Below, in pieces: positions 10,518-19,328 of a stretch of 64,000 nt of DNA. The notes under the pieces were generated by a model, which worked only from the letters and a program-made list of their open reading frames with translations, was not told the DNA's origin and did not search any database. The position numbers and the translations under genes were made by a program. Numbering within the stretch: the stretch's first letter is position 1; each line of letters starts with the position of its first letter. This DNA is from Acidobacteriaceae bacterium. Lineage in GTDB: Bacteria; Acidobacteriota; Terriglobia; Terriglobales; Acidobacteriaceae. The stretch covers positions 62,001-126,000 of the forward strand of contig DAIDLI010000122.1 of the NCBI GenBank assembly GCA_027449545.1, given 5' to 3'.

Positions 10518-11152
10518 GTTCTTCGTGTGGGGGTTAGTTCCCCATCCGGATGCGTCCGACCTTAGCAGCCTGACCTTTGCTTGCACATCGACGGAAGCAA
10601 AATCGACCTATTTCACAGGTGGAGGGCGGCAGGGAAGTATCAGTGAGGTCACTCCGGCCCCATAGGTTGTCTATGTATCTCGCCCCCGAGCCTCGCGGAG
10701 TTATTTCCTTCACGCCGCTGCGCGCGCAGGTCTTCTGAGCGTAGTTTTGTCGTTGGCGAGCGAGCGGCCTGGAACACTGCGAAGCGGCTCCAGGAGCGCC
10801 TTTCAAACGCCCACACGGTCCATGCGTCGCAGCGGTCTGACCGCGCAATGCGCAGCCGTGGCAGGCTCTTTGGAGCGCCTTGAGCGGAGTCCACAGTGCA
10901 GCTTCGCGCGCAACGCGTGAGGTCGTGACGGAGCCGTGAATTGTCTAGGCGTCTTTCTGCGGCTTCGCTAGACATCCGTCTTGACTTTTCATTTCTACGC
11001 TGTAAAAAGGCTTATCAGTCGATTTTGTGTGTGGGATACCTTATCTTCCCGCTGAACGAACCACAGGGTTCAAGCCACACGCGAGCGACGTTCGATCGAA
11101 ATCGTTGAGACGAACATCAGGCAATTCTGAAACGTTGGATGGGGGCAATTCT
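10518..11152. other. Noncoding stretch between hydrolase operon and first TonB receptor
   Basis: About 635 bases with no convincing gene. Short open frames on both strands between 10534 and 10975 have arginine/serine/proline-rich, low-complexity translations typical of noncoding high-GC DNA. The 10690-10970 part has several short inverted segments and could be a dispersed intergenic repeat; I cannot confirm this from one copy. The last part holds a candidate promoter for the receptor gene. Confidence 0.5.
10981..11008 (+). promoter_or_regulatory. Candidate sigma-70 promoter for the first TonB receptor
   Basis: TTGACT at 10981-10986 and TAAAAA at 11003-11008 are separated by 16 bases. The -35 matches the consensus at five of six positions and the -10 at four. 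It would give a leader of about 140 bases before ATG 11153. Weak evidence. Confidence 0.35.
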
Positions 11153-14100
11153 ATGATCAAGACGCAATCTATAGCCATGCGCCAGTTGCTGCGCCAAGGT
11201 CTGAGTCTCGGCCTTTTCGCGCTGCTTCTCGTGGCGCTCGCAGGGATGCCGCTAGCTATCGCGCAAACCGCATTTGGAACCGTTGTCGGGAACGTTACTG
11301 ATCCGAGCGGCGCGTTGGTGCCGAATGCGACGGTAACACTTACCAACGACGGCACAGGTCAGCGGCGTACCATGAAGACCACCTCGGCCGGCACCTACTC
11401 CTTCGTGAACCTCGATCCGGGCAACTATAGCGTCCAGGTCGAGCAAGCCGGATTCAAAACCATCGAGCAAAAGGGCATCATCGTCCAGGTCGGCAGCACC
11501 ACCCGCCAGGATGTTGCGCTCCAGGTGGGCAACGCCAACCAGCAGATCGAAGTCACAGCGGCGCCTCCCCTGATCCAGACCGACTCGGCGACCCTGGGTT
11601 CAGTGGTCGGCCAGCGCACCATCGCCGCCATGCCCCTGAGCGGTCGCAACGTCAACAACCTGCTCACGCTGGTTCCCGGTGTGGTCGCTGGCGGCAATAC
11701 CTACGGCAATCCCTCCACCAATATCATCGGCAACGGCAACTATCAGATCGGCGGCGGCTTCGGGAACCAGAGCATCTTCTACGTCGACGGCGTGATGACC
11801 AACATTCCCGAGAACAACTCCGACACCATGATTCCGAGCCAGGACGTGGTTGCTGAGTTCAAGGTGGCCACCAACGACGTCAGCGCAGAATTCGGCGGCT
11901 TTGCCGGCGGTGTGGTCAACTTCACCACGAAATCCGGCACCAACGAACTGCATGGCTCGGCCTACGAGTACATCCGCAACAAGGTGCTGGACGCGAACGA
12001 CTTCTTCAGTAACTTCTATGGGCGCCCGCGCCTGCCTTATGTGCAAAATCAATATGGGTTTACCCTAGGCGGCCCGGTCATGAAGAACAAGCTCTTCTTC
12101 TTCACGGGGGCGGAATGGGAGCCAGTGCGGCAGTCTACGCTTTCCACCACGACTGTTCCCACCCCGGCTATGATGCAGGGCGACTTCAGCAATGTTACGG
12201 TTAAAGACCCCGCAACGGGGAACCTGGTCAACGTGCAAATCTTCGATCCGAATACCGGACAGCCGTATTCGTACAATGGGCAAGCGAACGTGATTCCTCC
12301 TGGTGACATTGACCCGGCCGTTGTCCAGTTGTTCAAGCTGGAGTATCCAGCGCCCAACGTGCCGAATGCGCAGACGAACAACTTCATCGCTCCGAACAAA
12401 AGTTCCTTCAATCAACGGCAATTCAATGAGCGCGTGGACTGGACGCCTACTGCCAACGACACGCTCTTCGCCCGCTATGCCCACTGGAATGTTTCCTCAA
12501 TTGGCACTAACATCTATGGTTTGCCGGCAACCAAGCCTGGCCTATCCGGCCATACCGATGATGAGGCGATTCTGGGCAACACGTACACGCTCAATCCAAC
12601 GACCGTAATCGATGCCCACCTCTCCTATCTGCGTTCGTTCTTCTTTACCTATGCGACCGGTCTCGGTACGGATCTCTCCGGAATTTCACCCGGATTGGGG
12701 AGCTTCGCGCAGCAGCAGGGCCAGAAGATTCCGATGCAATTCAACTGGGCCGGTACACCCATCGCCACGATGGGCGTCGGCGGGCAGCTCTACTGGACGA
12801 ACAACATCTATACCCTGTCAGGGAGCATCACCAAGATCATTGGCCGCCATACCATCAAGGCAGGGGCAAACGTGCGCCAGGTCTCCTGGATCGCCGCCCC
12901 GGATAGCAACGGCGGAATCATGAACTTCTCCCAGCGAGCAACTGCCAATCCTAACCCCCCCCACGGCATGCCAGCTGTGGCGAACGGTTATGCCTTTGCC
13001 TCTGGCATCCTCGGTGAAAATGATTCCATGTCGACCCTGCAGGTGGGAGGTAGCCGAGCTTTCATGCACTCCTACGCTTTTTACGCGACCGACACCTATC
13101 AGGTGACTCAGAAACTGACAGCCGATTTGGGCCTGCGCTGGGACCAGCCTGGAGTCTACTCCGAAGTCAACAACTACGACACCGTGATCCTGCCTAATGC
13201 AGCCAGCCCGCTCGGCACCATCACGAATCCGGCGACCAACCAACAACAGGCGCTCAAGGGAGTCCTGTCGCTGGTGGACACCCAGTTGTATCCGTCGCGG
13301 CGCGAGGAAATTCTGCACTACGATCTCTTTGGACCTCGCATCGGGTTGGCCTATCGCGTGATGCCCGACACCGTGATTCGGACGGGATACGGCATCACGT
13401 ATCTTCCCTCGACGCTGTCGCAGGATGGCCCGAACAGCTCGAGCATCAACTCGTCCATCACCCAGCTCAACAATACGTACGATTTCAATACCAACACTTT
13501 TGTCCAGCCCGTCCGTACCACCGTACTGAATCCATTCCCCAACGGCATCATTATGCCACCGCGGAGAAATACCACGGCTCTCGAGAAGCTTTATGGCCAG
13601 AATATTCAGTCTCGGCTCACCAGCCAGCCGTACAGCTATGTGCAGCAGTGGAACTTCACAGTGGAAAAGCAGTTCGGCAGTAGCACCAGCGTCAGCGTGG
13701 GCTACGCCGGAGCGCGGGGCACGCATCTTCAGATGACTGGAGCTGCAACGTGGTCGGCGCAGAATATCAACCAGATGCCTGATCAGTACATCGTCTGCGG
13801 CTCGGATCCAACGCAACCGCAGTGCAACGGCCACGCTCTTGACTCCCAGGTGAACAACCCGTTCTATGGCAATGCCGCATTTTCAACCTCCAGCTTGATC
13901 GACCAAACCCAACAGACGGCATACGCGGGACTATTTTTCAAGCCGATGCCGCAGTACAAGTATGTGACAGCTTCAGCAGACCGCGTCGGCATGTCGAGCT
14001 ACAACGCGCTTCAGGCCTCCTTCCATCAGCAACTTCATGGAGGTGGCGTCATCACGGCTGCCTACACGTGGTCGAAGCTGTTGTCCAACACCGATAGCAT

Positions 14101-14830
14101 TACCGGCTTCCTGGATGTAGCCAACTTTGGTAACTTCTACGTCGGCGGCGTCCAGGACAATAACAATCTGAAGGGTGAGAAGTCGCTCAGTCTGAACGAT
14201 TATCCGCAGGATCTGACGGTGAGCTACGTGCTTCCTCTTCCCTTTGGCCGCGGCCAGCGGTTTCTCGCGGGAGTGCCCACCGCGGTAAACTCGATCGTCT
14301 CCGGGTGGCGCGTCAACGGCATCACCTCATTTATCTCAGGAATGCCATTAGCAATTGGCGCGAACGGGAACATCTCCAGCGATTCCACTGGCCCCAATCA
14401 ACTCATGGCGTACTTCGGCGCGGGCGGGTACTTGCAAAATCAAAACGGAACGTATCCGCTGCGGCCGAACCTGAGACCTGGATGCAACCGCAACGTATCT
14501 GGCTCGGCGGTAGACAAGGTCAAAACAGCAAAGTGGTTCAATACCGACTGCTTCTTGGAACCAGGTCAATACCAGTTTGGCAATGAGCGTCGCGTGGATG
14601 GCGTTTTGCGACGGCAGGGCGTCGACAACTGGGACTTCTCGGTTGCCAAAGTCGTGAGCCTGGCTGAGAAGTTCAACGTGACCTTCGACGCCGAGTTCTT
14701 CAACATCTTCAACCGCGTTCAGTTCGCTCCTCCGTTTGAATCAATGTCTGCTGGAACGAATTGGGGAGCCGTCACCAACCAACTCAACTTTCCGCGCTTG
14801 ATCCAATTCGGGCTGCGCATCGACCGTTAA
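11153..14830 (+). CDS. Oar-like TonB-dependent receptor with carboxypeptidase-regulatory domain
   Basis: A 1,225-residue outer-membrane receptor. The frame extends upstream to 11027, but ATG 11153 begins an export signal (RQGLSLGLFALLLVALAGMPLAIAQ). Residues ~35-125 form a CarboxypepD_reg / Cna-B-like domain (GTVVGNVTDPSGALVPNATV ... GTYSFVNLDPGNYSV), followed by the plug (residues ~135-260, with PLSGRNVNNLLTLVPGV and VDGVM) and a beta-barrel of ~900 residues ending in an aromatic-poor strand (LIQFGLRIDR). This architecture is expanded in Acidobacteriota and is usually linked to uptake of large oligosaccharides or peptides. It follows the hydrolase operon, so it may import the products of those enzymes (inference). 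Confidence 0.92.
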   Translation: MIKTQSIAMRQLLRQGLSLGLFALLLVALAGMPLAIAQTAFGTVVGNVTDPSGALVPNATVTLTNDGTGQRRTMKTTSAGTYSFVNLDPGNYSVQVEQAGFKTIEQKGIIVQVGSTTRQDVALQVGNANQQIEVTAAPPLIQTDSATLGSVVGQRTIAAMPLSGRNVNNLLTLVPGVVAGGNTYGNPSTNIIGNGNYQIGGGFGNQSIFYVDGVMTNIPENNSDTMIPSQDVVAEFKVATNDVSAEFGGFAGGVVNFTTKSGTNELHGSAYEYIRNKVLDANDFFSNFYGRPRLPYVQNQYGFTLGGPVMKNKLFFFTGAEWEPVRQSTLSTTTVPTPAMMQGDFSNVTVKDPATGNLVNVQIFDPNTGQPYSYNGQANVIPPGDIDPAVVQLFKLEYPAPNVPNAQTNNFIAPNKSSFNQRQFNERVDWTPTANDTLFARYAHWNVSSIGTNIYGLPATKPGLSGHTDDEAILGNTYTLNPTTVIDAHLSYLRSFFFTYATGLGTDLSGISPGLGSFAQQQGQKIPMQFNWAGTPIATMGVGGQLYWTNNIYTLSGSITKIIGRHTIKAGANVRQVSWIAAPDSNGGIMNFSQRATANPNPPHGMPAVANGYAFASGILGENDSMSTLQVGGSRAFMHSYAFYATDTYQVTQKLTADLGLRWDQPGVYSEVNNYDTVILPNAASPLGTITNPATNQQQALKGVLSLVDTQLYPSRREEILHYDLFGPRIGLAYRVMPDTVIRTGYGITYLPSTLSQDGPNSSSINSSITQLNNTYDFNTNTFVQPVRTTVLNPFPNGIIMPPRRNTTALEKLYGQNIQSRLTSQPYSYVQQWNFTVEKQFGSSTSVSVGYAGARGTHLQMTGAATWSAQNINQMPDQYIVCGSDPTQPQCNGHALDSQVNNPFYGNAAFSTSSLIDQTQQTAYAGLFFKPMPQYKYVTASADRVGMSSYNALQASFHQQLHGGGVITAAYTWSKLLSNTDSITGFLDVANFGNFYVGGVQDNNNLKGEKSLSLNDYPQDLTVSYVLPLPFGRGQRFLAGVPTAVNSIVSGWRVNGITSFISGMPLAIGANGNISSDSTGPNQLMAYFGAGGYLQNQNGTYPLRPNLRPGCNRNVSGSAVDKVKTAKWFNTDCFLEPGQYQFGNERRVDGVLRRQGVDNWDFSVAKVVSLAEKFNVTFDAEFFNIFNRVQFAPPFESMSAGTNWGAVTNQLNFPRLIQFGLRIDR

Positions 14831-14847
14831 TCTAGATAGAAATATAG

Positions 14848-14887
14848 CCGTGAGTACCGTTCGCAGTTGGACGGTACTCACGGTTTT
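14848..14887 (+). terminator. Rho-independent terminator of the first TonB receptor gene
   Basis: A perfect 13-bp stem (CCGTGAGTACCGT paired with ACGGTACTCACGG, 10-base loop) is followed directly by TTTT. It lies 17 bases after the receptor stop codon. Confidence 0.9.
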
Positions 14888-15072
14888 ATAGAAGAAAAGA
14901 TGAGATCGGAAGACGGGAAGCGGCCGGGAATGAATCCCCACGAAAGGCCGCTCTCCGGTTGCTCCTTTTCTGGCGAATCTCCGGGCTTTTAAAAAAAGCG
15001 ACCTGTCAGTCTGCTTCAGAAATGAAGCCCAACCGGACAGCCGCTCATCCCGGATCCAGACAGCAGAGGCCC

Positions 15073-15588
15073 TCAGGATTCGGAGAGGAAGGCCTTTCGT
15101 GAATCGTGCATTCCAGCCGTTCCAGCAGCCGCGAGATACCGCTGACGACCAGACATCCGGCTCCGCGGTTGCGCAGATGCAGCACCACTCAGATCGACTC
15201 GCACCCCACTGAGCACCGAGCGCTCTTCCTGCCTGGCGATGCGAAGAAATTTGGCGCGCATCTCTGCCGCTCTCCTGGCAACCATGGGATCGATGCCGGA
15301 ATGCAGGTGGCGCTGGGCTACCCTGTGTTCAGCTCTGGCCCGCTCCAAGCTAATCTTTGGCCATTCCCCATACGGCATGATTTTGGTTTGTCCGTCGAGC
15401 GGATAATTCCAGCGCCATAACTTGCCGGCAGTAGGCGTAACCCAAAGATAGAGTCCATCTTGATCAGGCAGCGCATATGGCGTGCTCTTACTGCGCGCTG
15501 CTGCGATCGCCTCTGTCGTTAGAGGCTGGCCGGGTATGTGGAGTCGGGCCCGCTTCAGCGAGGCGTTGGAATCTCTGCTGTAACTCAT
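15073..15588 (-). pseudogene. Truncated tyrosine-recombinase (integrase) arm-binding domain
   Basis: A 171-codon frame whose residues ~20-115 match the DUF4102-type arm-DNA-binding domain found at the N-terminus of P4/lambda-like integrases: LTTEAIAAARS, DGLYLWVTPTAGKLWRW, YGEWPKISLERARAE and GIDPMVARRAAE. A complete integrase has about 400 residues with a SAM-like core-binding domain and a catalytic domain containing R-H-R-Y. Neither is present here. The last ~55 residues (VRVDLSGAASAQPRSRM...) match nothing recognisable, so the gene is broken and inactive. No tRNA gene or attachment duplication is visible beside it. It marks an old integration event. Confidence 0.7.
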
Positions 15589-15809
15589 AACTCAATTGCT
15601 CCCAGTGTTTCCTTCGATAGATGGAATGTCAACGAGAAACACCCGCAACTGATGAGAAAGCTGCCTAGAAGAACTTCTGTTTCGATCGGAAACAAGTAGC
15701 CGAAGGCACGGAGATCCGAAGCGTATGATCTTCTGAAGACAGTGAACAGGCGCGAGAGGAATGGCCGAACCGGTCCTTCGCGCGCGACGGCCGTATTTGT
15801 GGAGGGAGC

Positions 15810-16649
15810 ATGAAACTGGGAGTCAGCGCGTTTGCCTGGACGGCGAAATTCGAATCTTCGCATCTGGCTCTTTTGCCTTCCCTTAAGGAGATGGGGATCG
15901 AGGGGGTTGAGGTCCCTATGTTCGATCCGGCGGCCCTCCCGATTCGAGCTGTCCGAGATGCCTTTGAGACGGCGGAACTCGAATGCATGGTTTGCGCAAT
16001 CCTGCCAACCCAGTTCAACCCGATCAGCCCGGATGCCTCTGTCAGGCGAGCAGCGATCGGCCACCTCACGCGCTGCATCGATGCTGCCGCGGAGATGGGA
16101 TGCAGACTGCTGGGAGGACCGCTGTTTTCACCGATTGGCTATCTCCCCAATCATCGACCCACAAACGAGGAGTGGCGCTGGGCCGTTGAGGCGTTCCAAT
16201 CACTTGCGGAGCCGCTTGAAGCCTGTGAGGTGCATCTGTCGATCGAGCCGGTCAATCGTTCGGAAAGCTTCTTTCTCCGTACCGCAGCTGACGCTAAGCG
16301 CCTATGCGAGGAGATTGGCAACCCACGGATCGGCGTCACGATCGATACCTTCCACGCTAATATCGAGGAGCTGAGTATTCCGGCTGCCATACGATTGCTC
16401 GGTCCGCATCTAAAACATATTCATGCCAGCGAAAACGATCGCGGGCCTTTAGGACGGGGGCATGTGCCTTTTCCGGAAATTGTGTCTGCGCTGCGGCAGA
16501 TCGACTACAAGGGATATTTGATGATCGAGGGGTTTGGATTCGATCCCGGCGAGCAGAGCGCACCAGGGTATCTTTGGGCGACGCCCGGCGTTACGCCCGA
16601 TATCCTTGCCGCGGAGAGTTACAGGTATTTGAGCAGCCTGCTTCGATAG
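15810..16649 (+). CDS. Sugar 3-epimerase of the D-tagatose/D-psicose 3-epimerase family
   Basis: A 279-residue TIM-barrel protein of the xylose-isomerase-like / AP-endonuclease-2 superfamily. The predicted metal ligands are Glu146 (SIEPVNR), Asp179 (TIDTFHANIEE), His205 (HIHASENDRG) and Glu240 (MIEGFGFD). Their spacing (33, 26 and 35 residues) is the same as I recall for D-psicose 3-epimerase (Glu150, Asp183, His209, Glu244), and His182 and Arg211 match the substrate-binding pair. This supports epimerisation of a ketose at C3 rather than a DNA-repair role. There is no signal peptide, so it is cytoplasmic. It converges on the sugar-transporter operon, with only 12 bases between stop codons. 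The natural sugar is unknown. Confidence 0.85.
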   Translation: MKLGVSAFAWTAKFESSHLALLPSLKEMGIEGVEVPMFDPAALPIRAVRDAFETAELECMVCAILPTQFNPISPDASVRRAAIGHLTRCIDAAAEMGCRLLGGPLFSPIGYLPNHRPTNEEWRWAVEAFQSLAEPLEACEVHLSIEPVNRSESFFLRTAADAKRLCEEIGNPRIGVTIDTFHANIEELSIPAAIRLLGPHLKHIHASENDRGPLGRGHVPFPEIVSALRQIDYKGYLMIEGFGFDPGEQSAPGYLWATPGVTPDILAAESYRYLSSLLR

Positions 16650-16661
16650 GCCCTGCGTGCG

Positions 16662-17903
16662 CTACTCTGAGACGCTGTATTCGGTCATGTCGGACCGCTG
16701 CAAGATGGCTTTTGTCGGCTTGGCTGCCCAGTTGTAAATCAGGGCGGCGAACAGCAGACCAGCACACACCGTGGCCAAGGCGAACCCATAGCGGAGATCG
16801 CCAAAGGCATCGCTGACCGCACCCATGGCAAACGGGCCAAGGGCCGCTCCTCCGCAGGTGAAGAACAGCAGGACGCCAGCCACTGCTCCATGCTCCGACT
16901 TGGGGAAGCAACTGATGCCCTTTGAGTTCAGCGTAGGATAAAGAACCGACATGAAAAGTCCGGAGAGGGCCAGAAGATAGACGGCGGCGTCGGTTCCCCC
17001 CAGGATGCCACCCAGAAAGCAGGCCAGCACAGCTCCGCTGAAGACCATCACAACCGTTGCCCACTGCCAGCGCGTAATGACCCATGCGCCTAGGAAGCGT
17101 CCGGCAGCCCGCAGGATAAAGAAAATGGCAACCACATAGGCAGCCATGAAGGCGGATGAAGCCTTGTGCTCCAGCAGATACGTTGGCAGCCACACATAGA
17201 CCGCACATTCCACGATCACATAGAGAAAGAGAACCAGGGAGAACCCGAGCGCGAAGGGATTCTTCAGCAGGTGCAACGTCCGTTTGAGATCGATAGGTTC
17301 GGATGAGGGCGTCATCGTTCGTGGGTAGCGCACCAAGGTTGCGGTGAGCAGCAGAATCGCACAGAGCGTGCCGGCGATGACGTAGAGCCACTTCCAGGAG
17401 AAGTCGGCCAGAAGCAGGCGGGCCACGATCGCGGGTCCAATGATTGATCCCACGCCGAAGAATCCCTCAACCATATTCATGGTCGATGTGTGCTCGAGCG
17501 TGGATTGCGAGATGTCCCCGATCAGCGCCAGGGCGCCGGCTTTGAAGACGCCAATGGCGATTCCTGAGATGCCCAGCAGAAGCACGAACCAGAGGTAGGC
17601 ATGAACAGCAGCAAACAGATAGGAGCTTACGGCAAAAAGCGCGAGTCCCAGCACGATGGTGGTCTTGCGTCCCAGAAGGTCGGCGATAAACCCCAGGAAA
17701 ATTGCAGCCAGGGCGATTCCCGACATGCTCGCGTAATGAAAAGCGCTGGCAGCCGTCATGCTCAGATGGAAGGTCTTGATGACCGCGGGGATGATGACGC
17801 CTACCGAGTCGGTAGTCATGGCGAACATCATGAACATCAGATAAGTAAGGGCTCGGATCAAAAACTTATTTGCCTTCAATCCTTCCGCGGCCATCGTGCT
17901 CAT
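16662..17903 (-). CDS. MFS transporter, probable sugar or sugar-acid carrier
   Basis: A 413-residue integral membrane protein with 12 predicted helices. ATG 17903 is chosen because GGAGGAAAG precedes it, and it overlaps the stop of the upstream sugar porter as ATGA, indicating translational coupling. MFS features include the loop GFIADLLGRKTTIV between helices 2 and 3 and a second-half loop containing RAAGRFLGAWVITR. The central loop is short. The translation resembles FucP/NanT-like carriers more than drug exporters, but similarity is diffuse. As the last gene of the sucrose-phosphorylase operon it probably imports a sugar or a breakdown product. Confidence 0.75.
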   Translation of the reverse strand: MSTMAAEGLKANKFLIRALTYLMFMMFAMTTDSVGVIIPAVIKTFHLSMTAASAFHYASMSGIALAAIFLGFIADLLGRKTTIVLGLALFAVSSYLFAAVHAYLWFVLLLGISGIAIGVFKAGALALIGDISQSTLEHTSTMNMVEGFFGVGSIIGPAIVARLLLADFSWKWLYVIAGTLCAILLLTATLVRYPRTMTPSSEPIDLKRTLHLLKNPFALGFSLVLFLYVIVECAVYVWLPTYLLEHKASSAFMAAYVVAIFFILRAAGRFLGAWVITRWQWATVVMVFSGAVLACFLGGILGGTDAAVYLLALSGLFMSVLYPTLNSKGISCFPKSEHGAVAGVLLFFTCGGAALGPFAMGAVSDAFGDLRYGFALATVCAGLLFAALIYNWAAKPTKAILQRSDMTEYSVSE

Positions 17904-19267
17904 CTTTCCTCCACTGCAGCTCCAGCCGAAAGAACATCCTGTTTGAGCAGGCGGCGCTGAAGCTCTTCGAGGCTGAGACCCTTGCTTTCCGGATAAGTGA
18001 AGAGGACAGTGAGGAACTGAACGCCAGTCATCACTGCGAAGAAGACGAAGGGAATGCTTTGGCCAAAGTAGGCCGCCATCGCTGGAAAGACAAGAGAGAT
18101 GACAGTATTCATTGTCCAGTGGCTGGCATTGCCCACGCCTTGGCCCTTCGAGCGGACGTGATTGGGAAATACTTCGCCGATATACACCCAGATTACGGCG
18201 CCCTGGGAGAGTGCGAAGAAGGCGATAAAGGTGATCAGAAACCAGACAAGAAGATTTGCATGGGTATGGGTGGCGTAGATCCACGCCACGCCGGCAAGGC
18301 AGGCGGCATCCGCCGCTGCGCCCACCAGGAGCAAGGTCTTGCGTCCGAGCTTATCGATCGCGCTCATGCCGACCATCGTGAACACAAGATTCGTGAATCC
18401 GATGGCGATTGCCTGCTGGTCGCCGGAGAGCTGGCTGAACCCTGCCGACTGAAAGATGTTGTTCAGGTAATAAAGAATGGCGTTGATGCCCGTGAGCTGA
18501 TTGAATGCGCCGATGGTGATAGCGAGGAAGAGCGGATAGCGGTACTTCCATTTGAAGATGGGCTCGCGCGCACTCGCATGTTCTTCTGCCAGGGCGGCCT
18601 GGATGTCGGCCAGTTCCGCCTCTGGGTTGGGGTCTCCCATGATGCGTAGCACATCGAGAGCTTCCTGGCTGCGGTTGTGAGCGGCTGACCAGCGCGGGCT
18701 TCGGGGGATCCCGAAAAGAAGTATGAGAAACAGGATCGCTGGAATGGCAGCGACCGCCACTTGCCACCGCCATTCCATCGCACCCAGGTGGAGCAGCCGA
18801 ATGCCGTAGTTCGAGGTGTAGGCCAGCAGGATGCCGAGGACAACGTTGAACTGAAAGGTGCCGACCAGCCGGCCGCGCCACTTGGCGGGTGAGAGTTCGG
18901 CGATATAAACCGGACCCAGCACCGACGAGGCTCCGATGCCCAGGCCACCTAGGAAGCGGAAGACCATCAACGAAGTCCAACTCCAGCAGAGAGCACTTCC
19001 GAGGGCGGAGATGATGTAGAGCAGGGCAGTGAGGCGAAGCGTCTCGCGGCTGCCCAGCTTGTTGCCCACAACCCCAGCTCCGAACGAGCCCACCACTGTT
19101 CCGATCAGCGCAATGGCCACTGTCCAGCCCTCGCCATAGGCGCTGAGGTGAAACTGTGCTGTGAGTGCGGCGATGACGCCGGAGATGACAACCGTATCAA
19201 AGCCAAACAGGAGTCCGCCCAGCGCCCCCGTGAGGGATGCCTTGATCAGGTTGGAGTTAGGCCGCAT
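17900..19267 (-). CDS. Sugar porter family MFS transporter (XylE/GLUT type)
   Basis: A 455-residue sugar:H+ symporter with all sugar-porter signatures: GFDTVVISG in helix 1, RFLGGLGIGASSVLGPVYIAE in the first half, PRSPRW before the central loop, GINAILYY in helix 7, DKLGRKT between helices 8 and 9, GEVFPNHVRSKGQG after helix 10 and PESKG at the C-terminus. The last four bases overlap the start of the next MFS gene. It lies 61 bases downstream of sucrose phosphorylase, which suggests that it brings in sucrose or a related glucoside for phosphorolysis (inference; porters of this family also carry xylose, arabinose, galactose or glucose). Confidence 0.88.
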   Translation of the reverse strand: MRPNSNLIKASLTGALGGLLFGFDTVVISGVIAALTAQFHLSAYGEGWTVAIALIGTVVGSFGAGVVGNKLGSRETLRLTALLYIISALGSALCWSWTSLMVFRFLGGLGIGASSVLGPVYIAELSPAKWRGRLVGTFQFNVVLGILLAYTSNYGIRLLHLGAMEWRWQVAVAAIPAILFLILLFGIPRSPRWSAAHNRSQEALDVLRIMGDPNPEAELADIQAALAEEHASAREPIFKWKYRYPLFLAITIGAFNQLTGINAILYYLNNIFQSAGFSQLSGDQQAIAIGFTNLVFTMVGMSAIDKLGRKTLLLVGAAADAACLAGVAWIYATHTHANLLVWFLITFIAFFALSQGAVIWVYIGEVFPNHVRSKGQGVGNASHWTMNTVISLVFPAMAAYFGQSIPFVFFAVMTGVQFLTVLFTYPESKGLSLEELQRRLLKQDVLSAGAAVEER

Positions 19268-19328
19268 GCCTCATCCTTTCGCGCCAGCATTCCCTTCGCT
19301 CAGGTTCCCGGGTACTCTGCACCCTGGA

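Noticed and set aside
10534..10975. Small genes on both strands between the hydrolase operon and the first TonB receptor
   Set aside because: Translations are low-complexity and lack start signals; the region is more likely noncoding or a dispersed repeat.
15073..15588. A functional integrase
   Set aside because: Only the N-terminal arm-binding domain is present; the catalytic R-H-R-Y domain is missing.
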